NCBI RefSeq assembly: GCF_036336025.1
Contig: NZ_JAYKKE010000002.1
Coordinates: 62,001-126,000 of the forward strand
DNA: 64,000 bases
Reading direction: 5' to 3'
Origin: Stomatohabitans albus
GTDB taxonomy: Bacteria; Actinomycetota; Nitriliruptoria; Euzebyales; Euzebyaceae
Made by a program: the position numbers and the translations under genes. Below the pieces are notes generated by a model, which was not told the DNA's origin, made no database searches, and saw only the letters and a program-made list of their open reading frames with translations. Within the stretch, counting starts at the first letter, position 1; each line of letters starts with the position of its first letter. This document shows, in pieces, positions 38,965 to 47,565 of the stretch.

Positions 38965-39698
38965 ATCCTGTTATTGAGGTCACCCAAGCCAATGTGGTCT
39001 TGGGTGACCACCGTATATTGCATGATGTCTCACTTACGATTCATGCTGGTGAACGGGTTGCCCTGATGGGTGCTAATGGCTCAGGGAAAACCACGCTGGT
39101 GAGAACGATCTGTGGCTTGCAACGGGTGCAGTACGGTGAAGTTCGGCTTTTTGGTACCCCAATCGGGGACATGCAGGACTGGAAACGGTTGGGCTGGGTG
39201 CCCCAGCATCCAAGCCCTGGCCTTGAACTTGGCACGGTTGAAGAGATCGTTGAGACCGGTCGAGTTGGTATGCGACAGATCGGGCGACCATTCAGCAAGG
39301 CGAGTCAACTCGCGATTCGTACTGCCATTGAACGTGCCCGCATCGATGATCTTATTGGCCAGTGTTTTGGTCATTTATCAGGCGGACAGCGTCAGCGGGT
39401 ATTGATCGCTCGTGCTCTGGCCACCGACCCTGAAGTATTGGTGTTAGATGAACCATTATCTGGGGTTGATGTGCAAAGCCAGATACTGATCGCACGCACC
39501 CTTAGCCAGTTGGCAGATGACGGGATGACCTTGTGTGCCGTTGTCCATGGGCATGGCCCCCTTACCGCGGTATTGAAACGTGCCATCGTGCTTGACAATG
39601 GTCATATTGTGGCAGATCAGCCTGGTATTCCCACATCTATTCCTGATGCGGGTGCCCATGACCATGGTCATGATGCTGGGGGTGCCTGTTCAACATGA
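38961..39698 (+). CDS. znuC: Zinc ABC transporter ATP-binding protein
   Basis: ATPase of the zinc importer. The 245-residue protein shows Walker A GANGSGKTTL (about 36-45), the signature LSGGQRQR, Walker B VLVLDEP and the switch histidine in VVHGHG. The C-terminus ends in a short His-rich tail (HDHGHD) that may bind metal. The start is a TTG at 38961 that overlaps the znuA stop, a rare codon chosen because the frame and family N-terminus fit and no ATG or GTG lies nearby. It overlaps znuB by 4 bases. Confidence 0.93.
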   Translation: MNPVIEVTQANVVLGDHRILHDVSLTIHAGERVALMGANGSGKTTLVRTICGLQRVQYGEVRLFGTPIGDMQDWKRLGWVPQHPSPGLELGTVEEIVETGRVGMRQIGRPFSKASQLAIRTAIERARIDDLIGQCFGHLSGGQRQRVLIARALATDPEVLVLDEPLSGVDVQSQILIARTLSQLADDGMTLCAVVHGHGPLTAVLKRAIVLDNGHIVADQPGIPTSIPDAGAHDHGHDAGGACST

Positions 39699-40510
39699 AC
39701 GACATCATCGCTTTGTTAACCGCACCATTCATCGTTCGTGCACTCATTGCGGCAATATTGACGGGAATGCTTGCACCTGCCATGGGGGTATACATCGTTC
39801 AACGGCAAATGAGCATGTTAGGAGATGGGCTTGGGCACCTTGCCATTGCCGGTGTTGGGTTAGCCCTCGTGACGGGCACAGCCCCCTTACCTCTCGCAAT
39901 GGTGGTGTGTGTACTCGGTGCTATTGGCATCGAATGGGCGCGTACACGCACCAAACTCAACGGGGACCTCGCGTTGGCAGTGTTGTTTTACGGTGGCCTG
40001 GCTACCGGTGTCGTCCTCGCCGGTAAAGCTGGTGCTGGTGCCGCTGGGCTGAGTAGCTTCCTCTTTGGTTCACTGACAAGTGTGACCAATCAAGATCTCT
40101 GGATTATTGGGGTATGCACGGCGCTGGTATTGGGATGTACGACACTCTTTCAGCCGCAGTTGATTGCGGTTCATGCTGATCCAGAAATGGCCCAAACCCA
40201 AGGACTCAATGTCGGGCGATACAACACCATCGTGATGGTCGCTGCGGCCCTCACCGTAGCTATTTCACTGCGCACAGTCGGGGTCTTGCTTGTTGCAAGT
40301 TTGATGGTTATTCCCGTTGGCAGTGCTCGAAACATCACATTTGGATTCGCGCGCATTCGTCGACTGAGCGTGCTTTTTGGTGTCTTCGGTGCGGTGGTCG
40401 GAATGGTTACAAGCGTGATCGCAGATTCAGCGCCAGGGGCAACAACGGTCCTCATAACGATTGGCATATTCGTACTAACGGCATTCAGTGCAGCTCGTCG
40501 ATTGCACTAA
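39695..40510 (+). CDS. znuB: Zinc ABC transporter permease
   Basis: Membrane channel of the zinc importer (271 aa). About eight hydrophobic helices, MLGDGLGHLAIAGVGLAL and the MVIPVGSARN region match the ABC-3 permease family, which handles zinc, manganese and iron. The His/Asp-rich substrate-binding partner favours zinc. ATG 39695 overlaps znuC (ATGA). It closes the operon; no obvious terminator follows before the structured stretch at 40524. Confidence 0.92.
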   Translation: MNDIIALLTAPFIVRALIAAILTGMLAPAMGVYIVQRQMSMLGDGLGHLAIAGVGLALVTGTAPLPLAMVVCVLGAIGIEWARTRTKLNGDLALAVLFYGGLATGVVLAGKAGAGAAGLSSFLFGSLTSVTNQDLWIIGVCTALVLGCTTLFQPQLIAVHADPEMAQTQGLNVGRYNTIVMVAAALTVAISLRTVGVLLVASLMVIPVGSARNITFGFARIRRLSVLFGVFGAVVGMVTSVIADSAPGATTVLITIGIFVLTAFSAARRLH

Positions 40511-40523
40511 CGCTTTGCCTAAA

Positions 40524-40669
40524 CAAGAGGAAAAGAAGACTAAAGGCAGATGAATGAGGGTTTTCCCACTATCCTGTCCTCTTGCAGTTTGGGCCAATAG
40601 TCTTCAGCGGCGATGGCTATGGCCCTCCCTGCACGTTTTTCCCGCTCAATACCAATTCAAGGAACGTGT
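40524..40669 (+). promoter_or_regulatory. Candidate structured leader of the MetPS-type transporter
   Basis: Two 8-base complementary pairs interleave: CAAGAGGA (40524-40531) with TCCTCTTG (40577-40584), and GAAGACTA (40535-40542) with TAGTCTTC (40598-40605). The order A-B-A'-B' would give an H-type pseudoknot. A competing hairpin, GGGCCAATAG (40591-40600) with CTATGGCCC (40617-40625), shares bases with B'. Near the start, CACGTT (40631-40636) could pair with the Shine-Dalgarno-proximal AACGTG (40663-40668). This fits a switch, but no known riboswitch class is recognised. If TATCCT (40570-40575) is the -10, the pseudoknot would not be transcribed from that promoter. Confidence 0.35.
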
Positions 40670-42295
40670 ATGACAGATCCGTCTTCTTCGCCGTCTCCCA
40701 CCGCTGAGTCTGACAGTGGTGAACAACGCGGACAATTCAATTCCCAAAAGATGTTTATTCTCGCCGCGGTTGGTTCTGCGGTAGGGCTGGGTAACATCTG
40801 GCGTTTCCCTTATGTTGCCTACGAAAACGGTGGCGGCTCGTACCTGATTCCCTATCTGGTTGCACTATTTACAGCCGGTGTTCCGTTCTTATTCTTTGAA
40901 TATGCAATCGGGCACAAGTTCCGCGCCTCCGCACCGCTAGCATTCCGTCGCTTAGCCAAATCAACTGAATGGCTTGGCTGGTGGAATGTATTGACGTGTC
41001 TCGTCATCGGGTCGTACTACGCAGCAATTTTGGCTTGGGCCGGTCAGTATGCCTACTTCAGCCTCACGAAAGCCTGGGGTGCAGATCCCAACGCCTTCTT
41101 CTTTGGTGAAGTACTCAAGGTTGCTGAATCCCCTGAGTTTAGTTTTGTCCCCGTTCTCGAAGATATGTGGCCGATGATCATTGTCTGGCTCGTCACGATC
41201 ATCATCATGGTTGCCGGAGTATCAAACGGGATCGGACGACTCAGTGTTGTACTCATGCCCCTGTTGGTGGTTATTTTCGTTGCCCTTGTGATTCAGTCCC
41301 TTCTCCTTCCTGGTGCTAGCCAGGGGTTAAACGCCCTCTTTACCCCCAACTGGGCTGCCTTGTTCAACCCTGAGGTGTGGGTCGCTGCCTATGGCCAGGT
41401 GTTCTTCTCCCTCAGTGTGGGCTTTGGCATCATGATTACCTACGCCTCCTACGTCGGTGACCGTGAAGACATGACCGGCCCTGCCGCCATTGCGGCCTTC
41501 GCTAATTCTGGTTTTGAACTGCTTGCTGGTATCGGTGTTTTTGCTGCCCTTGGATTTATGGCCAGTGCCCAAGGTGTCGATGTTGGTGACGTCGTTAGCG
41601 GCGGTATCGGGTTAGCCTTCATTGCTTTCCCTGCCATTATTAACCAAGCTCCGGCTGGGGAGCTCCTGGGCGGCTTGTTCTTCTTCTCTCTTGTCTTTGC
41701 CGGGTTGACCTCCATGGTCTCCATCCTTGAAGTACCCATTGCAGCCCTTATTGACAAGACAGGGTGGAGTCGCCGTCCTGCGGTGCTCGTGGTCATGATC
41801 CCCTCAGCCATCGTGTCCATCATGGTCTTTGGCTCGACCTCTGGCTTATACGCCCTTGACACCGTAGATGCTTTCATCAATGCGTTTGCCATTTTGGCTG
41901 CTGGGCTAACCACCACATTGATTGTGACCTGGGGTGTTCGAAAACTCAGTGTCCTTCGTGAGCACCTCAATGAAGATGGAACCTATCACGTCGGATACTG
42001 GTGGCATGTCTGCATGGGTGCCATCACACCAGCACTCCTCGGGGTTTCTCTGGTTCTTGAGTTCATCAACAAGGCGTCAGCTCCCTATGAGGGCTACCCG
42101 AACTGGTATGTCGCCGTCTTTGGCTGGGGCGTTGTTGTCGTCCTCCTGATTGCAAGTGCGATTCTCTCATTCGTACCTTGGGACCCTGCCATTGACACGA
42201 AGGATCTCAATGCGGTACGAGATGCAAAACTCAAAGCCGAATCCACCGGCGGCCACGCGAGCATATCCGCCACAACCAACGACTCGAATGCCTAG
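40670..42295 (+). CDS. metP: Sodium-dependent NSS transporter, methionine/alanine type
   Basis: A 541-residue neurotransmitter:sodium symporter family protein with about 12 membrane helices. The signature GSAVGLGNIWRFPYVAYENGG in shortened form, with its unwound helix 1, sits near residues 35-55, and further family motifs (GAGIMITY equivalents) follow. Pairing with a 41-residue MetS-like protein just downstream identifies the two-component MetPS type known to import methionine and alanine in Corynebacterium. ATG 40670 behind AAGGA is preferred; 19 upstream in-frame codons are doubtful. Residues 1-30 form a hydrophilic S/P-rich head. Confidence 0.87.
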   Translation: MTDPSSSPSPTAESDSGEQRGQFNSQKMFILAAVGSAVGLGNIWRFPYVAYENGGGSYLIPYLVALFTAGVPFLFFEYAIGHKFRASAPLAFRRLAKSTEWLGWWNVLTCLVIGSYYAAILAWAGQYAYFSLTKAWGADPNAFFFGEVLKVAESPEFSFVPVLEDMWPMIIVWLVTIIIMVAGVSNGIGRLSVVLMPLLVVIFVALVIQSLLLPGASQGLNALFTPNWAALFNPEVWVAAYGQVFFSLSVGFGIMITYASYVGDREDMTGPAAIAAFANSGFELLAGIGVFAALGFMASAQGVDVGDVVSGGIGLAFIAFPAIINQAPAGELLGGLFFFSLVFAGLTSMVSILEVPIAALIDKTGWSRRPAVLVVMIPSAIVSIMVFGSTSGLYALDTVDAFINAFAILAAGLTTTLIVTWGVRKLSVLREHLNEDGTYHVGYWWHVCMGAITPALLGVSLVLEFINKASAPYEGYPNWYVAVFGWGVVVVLLIASAILSFVPWDPAIDTKDLNAVRDAKLKAESTGGHASISATTNDSNA

Positions 42296-42304
42296 GTGAT
42301 TTTG

Positions 42305-42430
42305 ATGACGATTAGTGCTCTCTTAATGATGCTGTTCTCAATCGTGGTGCTTTGGGGCGGTCTTGGTGCAACGATTTTCATGCTGATGCGACATAACCGG
42401 GAATTAGCACAAAAGCGCGCTGAACACTAA
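42305..42430 (+). CDS. metS: MetS-type small subunit of NSS transporter (41 aa)
   Basis: A 41-residue protein beginning MTISALLMMLFSIVVLWGG and ending in a hydrophilic RHNRELAQKRAEH tail, thus one membrane helix and a short charged C-terminus. This is the pattern of the methionine/alanine importer small subunit, required with MetP in Corynebacterium. AGGTGA lies 4 bases before ATG 42305, which is 9 bases after the transporter stop. It is too short for most gene finders. A strong terminator follows within 15 bases. Confidence 0.85.
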   Translation: MTISALLMMLFSIVVLWGGLGATIFMLMRHNRELAQKRAEH

Positions 42431-42443
42431 GCCCAGCACAGGC

Positions 42444-42487
42444 ATAACTGACCGTCACAAGAGATGATGTGACGGTCAGTTATTTTT
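42444..42487 (+). terminator. Rho-independent terminator after metPS
   Basis: A perfect 15-base-pair stem, 42444-42458 with 42469-42483, encloses a 10-base loop and runs into five T residues (42483-42487). It closes the transporter operon. Confidence 0.9.
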
Positions 42488-42524
42488 AGCTCAAGCCAAT
42501 AACTCTGCGTGACGTTAGAGGGGT

Positions 42525-43547
42525 ATGCGTTCCTTGGTTGCTTTGCTGATTCCATTGGCCTTATTGGGTTCAGGGTGTTCCCTGCCGGTAGGTGCTGAGG
42601 AGATGCTTAATGCAGAGTCCAGCAATGTTGTGCTTGTGCCTGACCTCATTGGTATGGACGGGGTCCAGGCCATTATTACGTTACGAGAGATGGGTTTGAC
42701 CTACCGTCTGCACACGTCTCCCAATGGTGGTGAGGGTACTGTGCTGAATCACCTTCCCAAGCAAGGTGAGCCAAGCACACGTGGAAAGCCTGTTGAACTC
42801 ATTATTGGCGGTGATCAGCGGGTATTGGACATGATCGAAGCCGCGGCTGAACCACCTAAACCTGAGCCTGAGGCGACCAAGGCACCTGTGGACATGGATC
42901 TACTTCGTGAAGAGTTAGAAAGCCGCTATCACCTTGACCAGAACGCAGTGGCCAAGGTCAAGCTCCCTGAAATCAAAGGTGTTGGTACGGCTCACACTGC
43001 ACCGATGCCGTCGATGCCAGCTACCCCGCCTCAGCCGAGCAAGACGTCTTCATCAGAACCGGAAGAGGCACCTGTTGAACCAACCCCGGTGCCTATCTCG
43101 GTTGATGGCTCTACGCGACTTGATGGGCCGCGCACGGTGAACCTCGGGTCTTGGTCACTGACCCTACCCGGAGCTACCACTCCCTACACAACCGAGGTAC
43201 AAGGGGTGCCACTGTCTGGGTATGCTACGCGAACGGCTAATGGTCAGGTGATTGCGGCGGGCTGTTCGACCATTACCGCACGCAACGGCACATCACTTCC
43301 GGCCAGTATGGTTGATCAACTCCTCCTTGGGGCGCCCCAGCGCTACGGCGTGCCAGAACGCAGCGGACGGTACTCGACAGGGCATATGCCCGCTGTATCT
43401 TCAATTGTTGATTCACCAGAAGGCAAGTTGCGTGTAGTGACCTGGTACGGCTTTGGCCAGCTCTGTGATGTGCGTGTCCCGGTTGATGCACAAGGCCGTT
43501 CAGATGCCTTGATTGAACCGATTTTAGAGAGTGTTCATCACAATTAA
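42525..43547 (+). CDS. PASTA-domain lipoprotein of unknown function
   Basis: A 340-residue secreted lipoprotein: signal peptide with LGSGC lipobox (cysteine near 18), one PASTA domain at about 36-95 (VLVPDLIGMDGVQAI to PVELIIGG), an acidic P/E-rich linker of about 110 residues, and a C-terminal domain of about 130 residues with two cysteines that I do not recognise. PASTA domains bind peptidoglycan stem peptides or muropeptides, so an outer-surface cell-wall role is likely. ATG 42525 has GAGGGG only one base upstream, closer than ideal. It lies between two terminators as a single-gene unit. Confidence 0.75.
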   Translation: MRSLVALLIPLALLGSGCSLPVGAEEMLNAESSNVVLVPDLIGMDGVQAIITLREMGLTYRLHTSPNGGEGTVLNHLPKQGEPSTRGKPVELIIGGDQRVLDMIEAAAEPPKPEPEATKAPVDMDLLREELESRYHLDQNAVAKVKLPEIKGVGTAHTAPMPSMPATPPQPSKTSSSEPEEAPVEPTPVPISVDGSTRLDGPRTVNLGSWSLTLPGATTPYTTEVQGVPLSGYATRTANGQVIAAGCSTITARNGTSLPASMVDQLLLGAPQRYGVPERSGRYSTGHMPAVSSIVDSPEGKLRVVTWYGFGQLCDVRVPVDAQGRSDALIEPILESVHHN

Positions 43548-43558
43548 TCCTGAGATTT

Positions 43559-43636
43559 CCATCACCCCAGCCGGCATGGGTGACCTCGACTTGCCTGTCT
43601 TAGAGCCACCGTACGGATTGGGGTGATGGTTTTTAT
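43559..43636 (+). ncRNA. Terminator-tailed structured RNA element
   Basis: CCATCACCCC (43559-43568) pairs perfectly with GGGGTGATGG (43620-43629), followed by a T run. The 51-base interior can extend the helix: CCG (43571-43573) with CGG (43614-43616) and GGTG (43578-43581) with CACC. The result is an interrupted rod ending in an intrinsic terminator. It may simply terminate the PASTA gene, but the large structured interior is unusual for that and would also suit a small RNA or an attenuator for the next gene. Confidence 0.45.
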
Positions 43637-43690
43637 TGGTGTCAGATACCCGGTCGCCGTCTTGAGCTTGCCATGTGGGATACTAGGGGA

Positions 43691-44404
43691 ATGGCAAACG
43701 GTGTGAAGTGCAGAATCGTGGAGCTCACGTTCCTTGTGAGTTCGATCGGGTTGATCAGTGGGTGCAGCGCACCTGGTGCGCCAGCGCCTGTGGTGGAGGG
43801 GGAGCGTACTTCCGAAACGCCCCAGGCATGGGCTTCAGCATCGGGTGACGCCGCCAGTGCCATTGCGATTACGGGTGCGATTAGTGAACGGCCCGAACCA
43901 TCACCCAGTGGCAGTACACATCCCGAAGGCCAGGCGGAACGGAGTTTGGCCCATCACCTCAGCACCGGTGGTCAACCTATTGCCCAAGTAGGGGAGTGCG
44001 TAAACCTAAACCGGGGCGAAGATGGGCATACCTCCTTTGCTGGAGTGCCGTGTAATGGTGAGCATCACGCCCAAGTGGTTGGTTTTATTGATTTGAACGA
44101 CGGGCCCAATGCTCCAGCACCTCAACTGTCACGTTTACAAGGATTGGCTGGTGAACACTGCCCGATTTTGGTAGGAGAGTTTATCGGTCAACCACTGGCC
44201 CAACGGCGTGAGCTAACCGTGAATTGGACCGGCCCTGCCCGTCGTGAATGGGCGGGAGGGGCCCGAACGATTGTGTGTATGGTCTCTGGCAGTGCGATGG
44301 CTGATGGGTCGGGAACCCAACCATTGACCGGTGATATGCGTGCCGGAGCCGTGAACCCAGCACCACCCGTTGCCCCAGCCCCAGCCGTATCCACACAGCC
44401 CTAG
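43691..44404 (+). CDS. Lipoprotein with septum-formation-like domain
   Basis: A 237-residue lipoprotein with a signal peptide ending in the lipobox ISGC (cysteine near 28), a disordered S/P/E-rich linker, then a domain with paired cysteines and the pattern VGECVNLNR, VPCNGEHHAQVVGF and CPILVGEF. This resembles the actinobacterial septum-formation domain. ATG 43691 is chosen because GATACT (43679-43684) lies exactly six bases before it, the leaderless pattern of this window; ATG 43673 is an alternative. Function is inferred only at domain level. Confidence 0.65.
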   Translation: MANGVKCRIVELTFLVSSIGLISGCSAPGAPAPVVEGERTSETPQAWASASGDAASAIAITGAISERPEPSPSGSTHPEGQAERSLAHHLSTGGQPIAQVGECVNLNRGEDGHTSFAGVPCNGEHHAQVVGFIDLNDGPNAPAPQLSRLQGLAGEHCPILVGEFIGQPLAQRRELTVNWTGPARREWAGGARTIVCMVSGSAMADGSGTQPLTGDMRAGAVNPAPPVAPAPAVSTQP

Positions 44405-44487
44405 CCGCCATACCTTTCTCAGTACGATATTCGGTAACCCTAGTCCAACGACCATGGATTACGGTTTTTGTTTTTATCGTAAAGTGG

Positions 44488-44516
44488 TAGACAGCAAGGC
44501 CGTATTATGCAATACT
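44488..44516 (+). promoter_or_regulatory. Promoter of tRNA-Asn
   Basis: TAGACA (44488-44493) and AATACT (44511-44516) are 17 bases apart, close to the housekeeping sigma consensus. The predicted start falls about five bases before the tRNA. Confidence 0.65.
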
Positions 44517-44527
44517 GGTCTGCCTAT

Positions 44528-44603
44528 TCCGAGGTAGCTCAATTGGCAGAGCACTCGACTGTTAATCGATAGGTTGTGGGTTCAAGTCCCACCCTCGGAG
44601 CCA
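44528..44603 (+). tRNA. tRNA-Asn (GTT)
   Basis: A complete cloverleaf: acceptor TCCGAGG/CCTCGGA, D stem GCTC/GAGC, anticodon loop CTGTTAA with GTT at 44561-44563, T stem GTGGG/CCCAC with loop TTCAAGT, discriminator G and an encoded CCA (44601-44603). The top pair of the anticodon stem (27-43) is a C-U mismatch; the other four pairs hold. A promoter precedes it and a terminator follows directly. It borders an AT-rich iron-uptake region, a common situation for island insertion, though I see no repeated copy of its 3' end nearby. Confidence 0.95.
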
Positions 44604-44609
44604 CAAAAA

Positions 44610-44632
44610 ACCGCCCAACTGGGCGGTTTTTA
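44610..44632 (+). terminator. Rho-independent terminator after tRNA-Asn
   Basis: CCGCCC (44611-44616) pairs with GGGCGG (44621-44626) around AACT, with A residues before and a run of T after, so it could act on both strands. Confidence 0.85.
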
Positions 44633-44702
44633 TGGCTTTGTACCGGGAAGTACTTGAATAACACCTTGAGCTGATGGATTGTTGGCGCTTCCAGGGTGGC
44701 AT

Positions 44703-45491
44703 CTACATATGCCTTGCTGCTGAGACTTCACCTCTAAAAATAAACTGCTTGACGCCTTCGTCATGCGTTTCAATCGCATCTACACCGTAGGTCTCTTTGA
44801 CCATACGTGTTGTGAGAACTTCTTGTGGGTGACCGCGGCAAGCAATCTCACCATTGCTAAGGACAATAACCTCATCACAGTATCGAGAGACCAAATTGAG
44901 GTCATGCAAAATGATTACACCAGTTGAGATGACATTTCTTAAAAGGGCGAGAATCTGATGCTGATACTTGATATCGAGGTGATTGGTTGGTTCGTCAAGC
45001 AACATACAAGGGCATGCCTGTGCTAGCCCACGAGCAATGAGTACTCTCTGGCGTTCACCGCCTGAGAGGGTGTCGAAATAGCGATGTTTGAACGTATCCA
45101 TACCAACTTGAGCTAGTACGTTCTCCGCAATCTCCTGATCGTTACGACTGAAACCCTGGATGTCTTTGCGATGCGGTGAGCGACCTAATAAGACAAGATC
45201 AAGAACGCGCATACGAGCGATGTTATGTTCAAATTGAGCAACAACGGAAAGCTCTCGTCCAACCTGTGATGTTTTAAGCTGGGCAATCGGTTTCCCAGAT
45301 AATTTGATCTCTCCTTCTGCGACTGGCTGTGCACCAAACATCGTTCGTAGTAGCGTAGTTTTTCCTGACCCATTTGGTCCGGCAATACCTAGAATCTTTC
45401 CTAAAGAAACCTGGAATGACACATCCTTTAGTGCCTGATAGCCTCCAAAATATACCGATACGTGACTTACGGTGAGAGGAAAATCAGCCAT
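44703..45491 (-). CDS. Iron-siderophore ABC transporter ATP-binding protein
   Basis: A 262-residue ABC ATPase of the FecE/FepC class: Walker A GPNGSGKTTL (about 37-46), Q-loop VVAQFEHN, signature LSGGERQR, Walker B CMLLDEP and switch histidine in ILHDLNLVSRY. It powers the permease encoded upstream in the same operon. It starts 22 bases after the binding-protein stop. The gene order permease, binding protein, ATPase on the minus strand runs convergent to tRNA-Asn. Specificity (ferric siderophore, heme or cobalamin) cannot be fixed from the ATPase. Confidence 0.88.
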   Translation of the reverse strand: MADFPLTVSHVSVYFGGYQALKDVSFQVSLGKILGIAGPNGSGKTTLLRTMFGAQPVAEGEIKLSGKPIAQLKTSQVGRELSVVAQFEHNIARMRVLDLVLLGRSPHRKDIQGFSRNDQEIAENVLAQVGMDTFKHRYFDTLSGGERQRVLIARGLAQACPCMLLDEPTNHLDIKYQHQILALLRNVISTGVIILHDLNLVSRYCDEVIVLSNGEIACRGHPQEVLTTRMVKETYGVDAIETHDEGVKQFIFRGEVSAARHM

Positions 45492-45513
45492 CCCGTAGTT
45501 ACCTTCTGAAGCG

Positions 45514-46512
45514 TTAATTCTTCTTTATCTGATCTGCGAGTTCGATCATGCCATAAATTGCGCCAGGGGAAGCATATGCTGCTGCCGATTCTATAAAAAA
45601 TATCTGATTGTTTTTGACCGCTTTCATTTCGCTATATCCAGGAATCTCCTTTAAGCGATCAAGTGTAGACTCTTTAGTTGCACCGCCCATTCCTTCGAGT
45701 ATTACGATCATATCGGGATCTGACTTAACAAAGGCTTCTGGTGCGATAGGTCCTTGATGGGGGTGATAATTTGGATCGATAGCTGAATGAATCCCGAGGG
45801 TATCATTAATTTCACCCATAACACCTTTTTGTCCATAGCTAAACAGCTCTGTATCCTCACCAAAATAATATGCATATGATACAGATCTACCTTGCCCTAG
45901 ATTTTCTTTCTTTATAGTATCAATTTGATCTTTTAATTCTTGAACTGTTTTATCAGCTTCTGAAGAAGTATTCAGTAGTTGTCCAAGTTCGGTTATTTCT
46001 GACAAGATGTTATCAAAAGATTCATTTTCGGGTACGTCTGGATAAAAGTAATGGCACTCAGGATTGTCAACGACAGCAGGTATTTTCTTTTCTGTGACTT
46101 GAGTGGGAGTTAGGTTTGTGGGAGAAAAGCCACCTCCATACGCAAGGTCGGGATCTAATCCAACAAGACCTTCTAATGAGAGATCACCAGATAATACTTT
46201 AATATTATCAGCACGTGTGCCAATCCAGGCGGCAGGAGGCTCATCGAATTCATTGGCTCGTGCAATGATGTGCTGTTCAGCTCCGGCCGCAACTAGGTAT
46301 GCCAGTCCGGTAACACCAAGTGAGACTACTTTCTGGGGGGTTGAATTAAGCACTATCTCTTGATTACAGCTTTTAACCGTCTTTGGAGTAGTGACAGACT
46401 CGCTGGTAGAAGCTGATGAACCTGTAGATGATTCATTAGTTGAACCACAACCTGATAGTGAACCTATCATAAGAATAAGTGTGGTGATTGCTACTGATTT
46501 GATTCTGGACAT
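45514..46512 (-). CDS. Siderophore-type substrate-binding lipoprotein
   Basis: A 332-residue protein of the periplasmic-binding-protein type 2 (FecB/BtuF) family. The signal peptide ends in LSGC (cysteine near 22), followed by an S/T-rich linker and the bilobed domain with VVSLGVTGLAYLVAAGAE, GLDPDLAYGG and a long connecting helix. It should deliver an iron complex to the FecCD-type permease encoded 12 bases upstream. Base composition is AT-rich compared with the surrounding core genes. The ligand is unknown; family members bind ferric siderophores, heme or corrinoids. Confidence 0.85.
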   Translation of the reverse strand: MSRIKSVAITTLILMIGSLSGCGSTNESSTGSSASTSESVTTPKTVKSCNQEIVLNSTPQKVVSLGVTGLAYLVAAGAEQHIIARANEFDEPPAAWIGTRADNIKVLSGDLSLEGLVGLDPDLAYGGGFSPTNLTPTQVTEKKIPAVVDNPECHYFYPDVPENESFDNILSEITELGQLLNTSSEADKTVQELKDQIDTIKKENLGQGRSVSYAYYFGEDTELFSYGQKGVMGEINDTLGIHSAIDPNYHPHQGPIAPEAFVKSDPDMIVILEGMGGATKESTLDRLKEIPGYSEMKAVKNNQIFFIESAAAYASPGAIYGMIELADQIKKN

Positions 46513-46524
46513 GATCGTACCTCT

Positions 46525-47565
46525 CTATTGATATTCGTTTCGGTTTTTAACCAGACTCATCAACATCGGGGTGCCGACAAGCGCGGTGAGAATTCCAATG
46601 GGCAGTTCGGCGGGTCGGATAATCATTCGCGTAAATGTGTCAGCGATAACAACGAGTAAGGCCCCTAATAATGCACATATGGGTAGATTTACCCTTGCTA
46701 CTGAACCTACTAAATATTTAGCTAGATGAGGAATAACTAACCCTATAAACCCAATAGATCCGGTGAGTGAGACTAAAGTTGCAACAGTAAAGGCCACAAT
46801 TATGATGAGAAAGTTTCGATAGAATGATGGGTTTGTACCCAAAGACCGGGCGGTATCATCTCCTAATTCCAGGAGATCAATCCGGCGACCTAACAAGAGC
46901 AGAAGAATAAATGCGAGTAAAACGACGGTGCCAGCTGTCGACACGTCCTTCCAGGAAGCTGATCCAAGTGAGCCCAGGGTCCAGAACATCACTGATTTGG
47001 TCCCCGCTGCATTCTTTGCCATCAAGGTAATCAAACTCGTGATAGCTGAAAAGAAGTAGGTTACCGCCATCCCTGCAAATATGATCCTTGTAGGTGTGGT
47101 TCTTCCTCCAGAGATAGCCAGTAAACCGACCGCAACAATCGCGGCTAACGCCCCAAGGAATGCACCAACTGTTACACCTAGTGTGGATAACAACTCGCTA
47201 CTTCCTCCGAGAACAATAACAAGAGCAGCACCTGTGGATGCACCCGAAGAAATACCCAATATGTAGGGATCGCCTAACGGATTACGAAGAAGCGATTGGA
47301 TGGTTAACCCCGAAATACCTAACCCGGCACCAACGATAGTACCAAGTAAGGCACGAGGCAAACGAATTTCATTAATAATCTCAATATCTACTGTTGATAT
47401 GGAGAATGGCTTGGTTTCTCCAAAAAAATATATTCTTAGGCCATCTAGAGTGTCTGATATAGAAATATCAGTAGCACCAATCATAATAGCTAGAATTATT
47501 GAAAATAATAGTAATATTAAAAGTGCGCTGATGAGTACTATTCTGTGGATAGTGGGTATTATCAT
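46525..47565 (-). CDS. FecCD-type iron-siderophore permease
   Basis: A permease with about ten membrane helices and the family motif RLPRALLGTIVGAGLGISGL, then NPLGDPYILGISSGAS and GFIGLVIPHL near the C-terminus. It would function as a homodimer with the ATPase. The first 200 bases are extremely AT-rich (13 of 60 bases are G or C at 47461-47520). ATG 47565 is preferred (346 aa), but the frame can also start at GTG 47580, and neither has ideal ribosome-binding spacing. It is first in the operon; upstream lies an AT-rich promoter region with the small inverted repeat GCTTT/AAAGC (47737-47751). Confidence 0.87.
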   Translation of the reverse strand: MIIPTIHRIVLISALLILLLFSIILAIMIGATDISISDTLDGLRIYFFGETKPFSISTVDIEIINEIRLPRALLGTIVGAGLGISGLTIQSLLRNPLGDPYILGISSGASTGAALVIVLGGSSELLSTLGVTVGAFLGALAAIVAVGLLAISGGRTTPTRIIFAGMAVTYFFSAITSLITLMAKNAAGTKSVMFWTLGSLGSASWKDVSTAGTVVLLAFILLLLLGRRIDLLELGDDTARSLGTNPSFYRNFLIIIVAFTVATLVSLTGSIGFIGLVIPHLAKYLVGSVARVNLPICALLGALLVVIADTFTRMIIRPAELPIGILTALVGTPMLMSLVKNRNEYQ

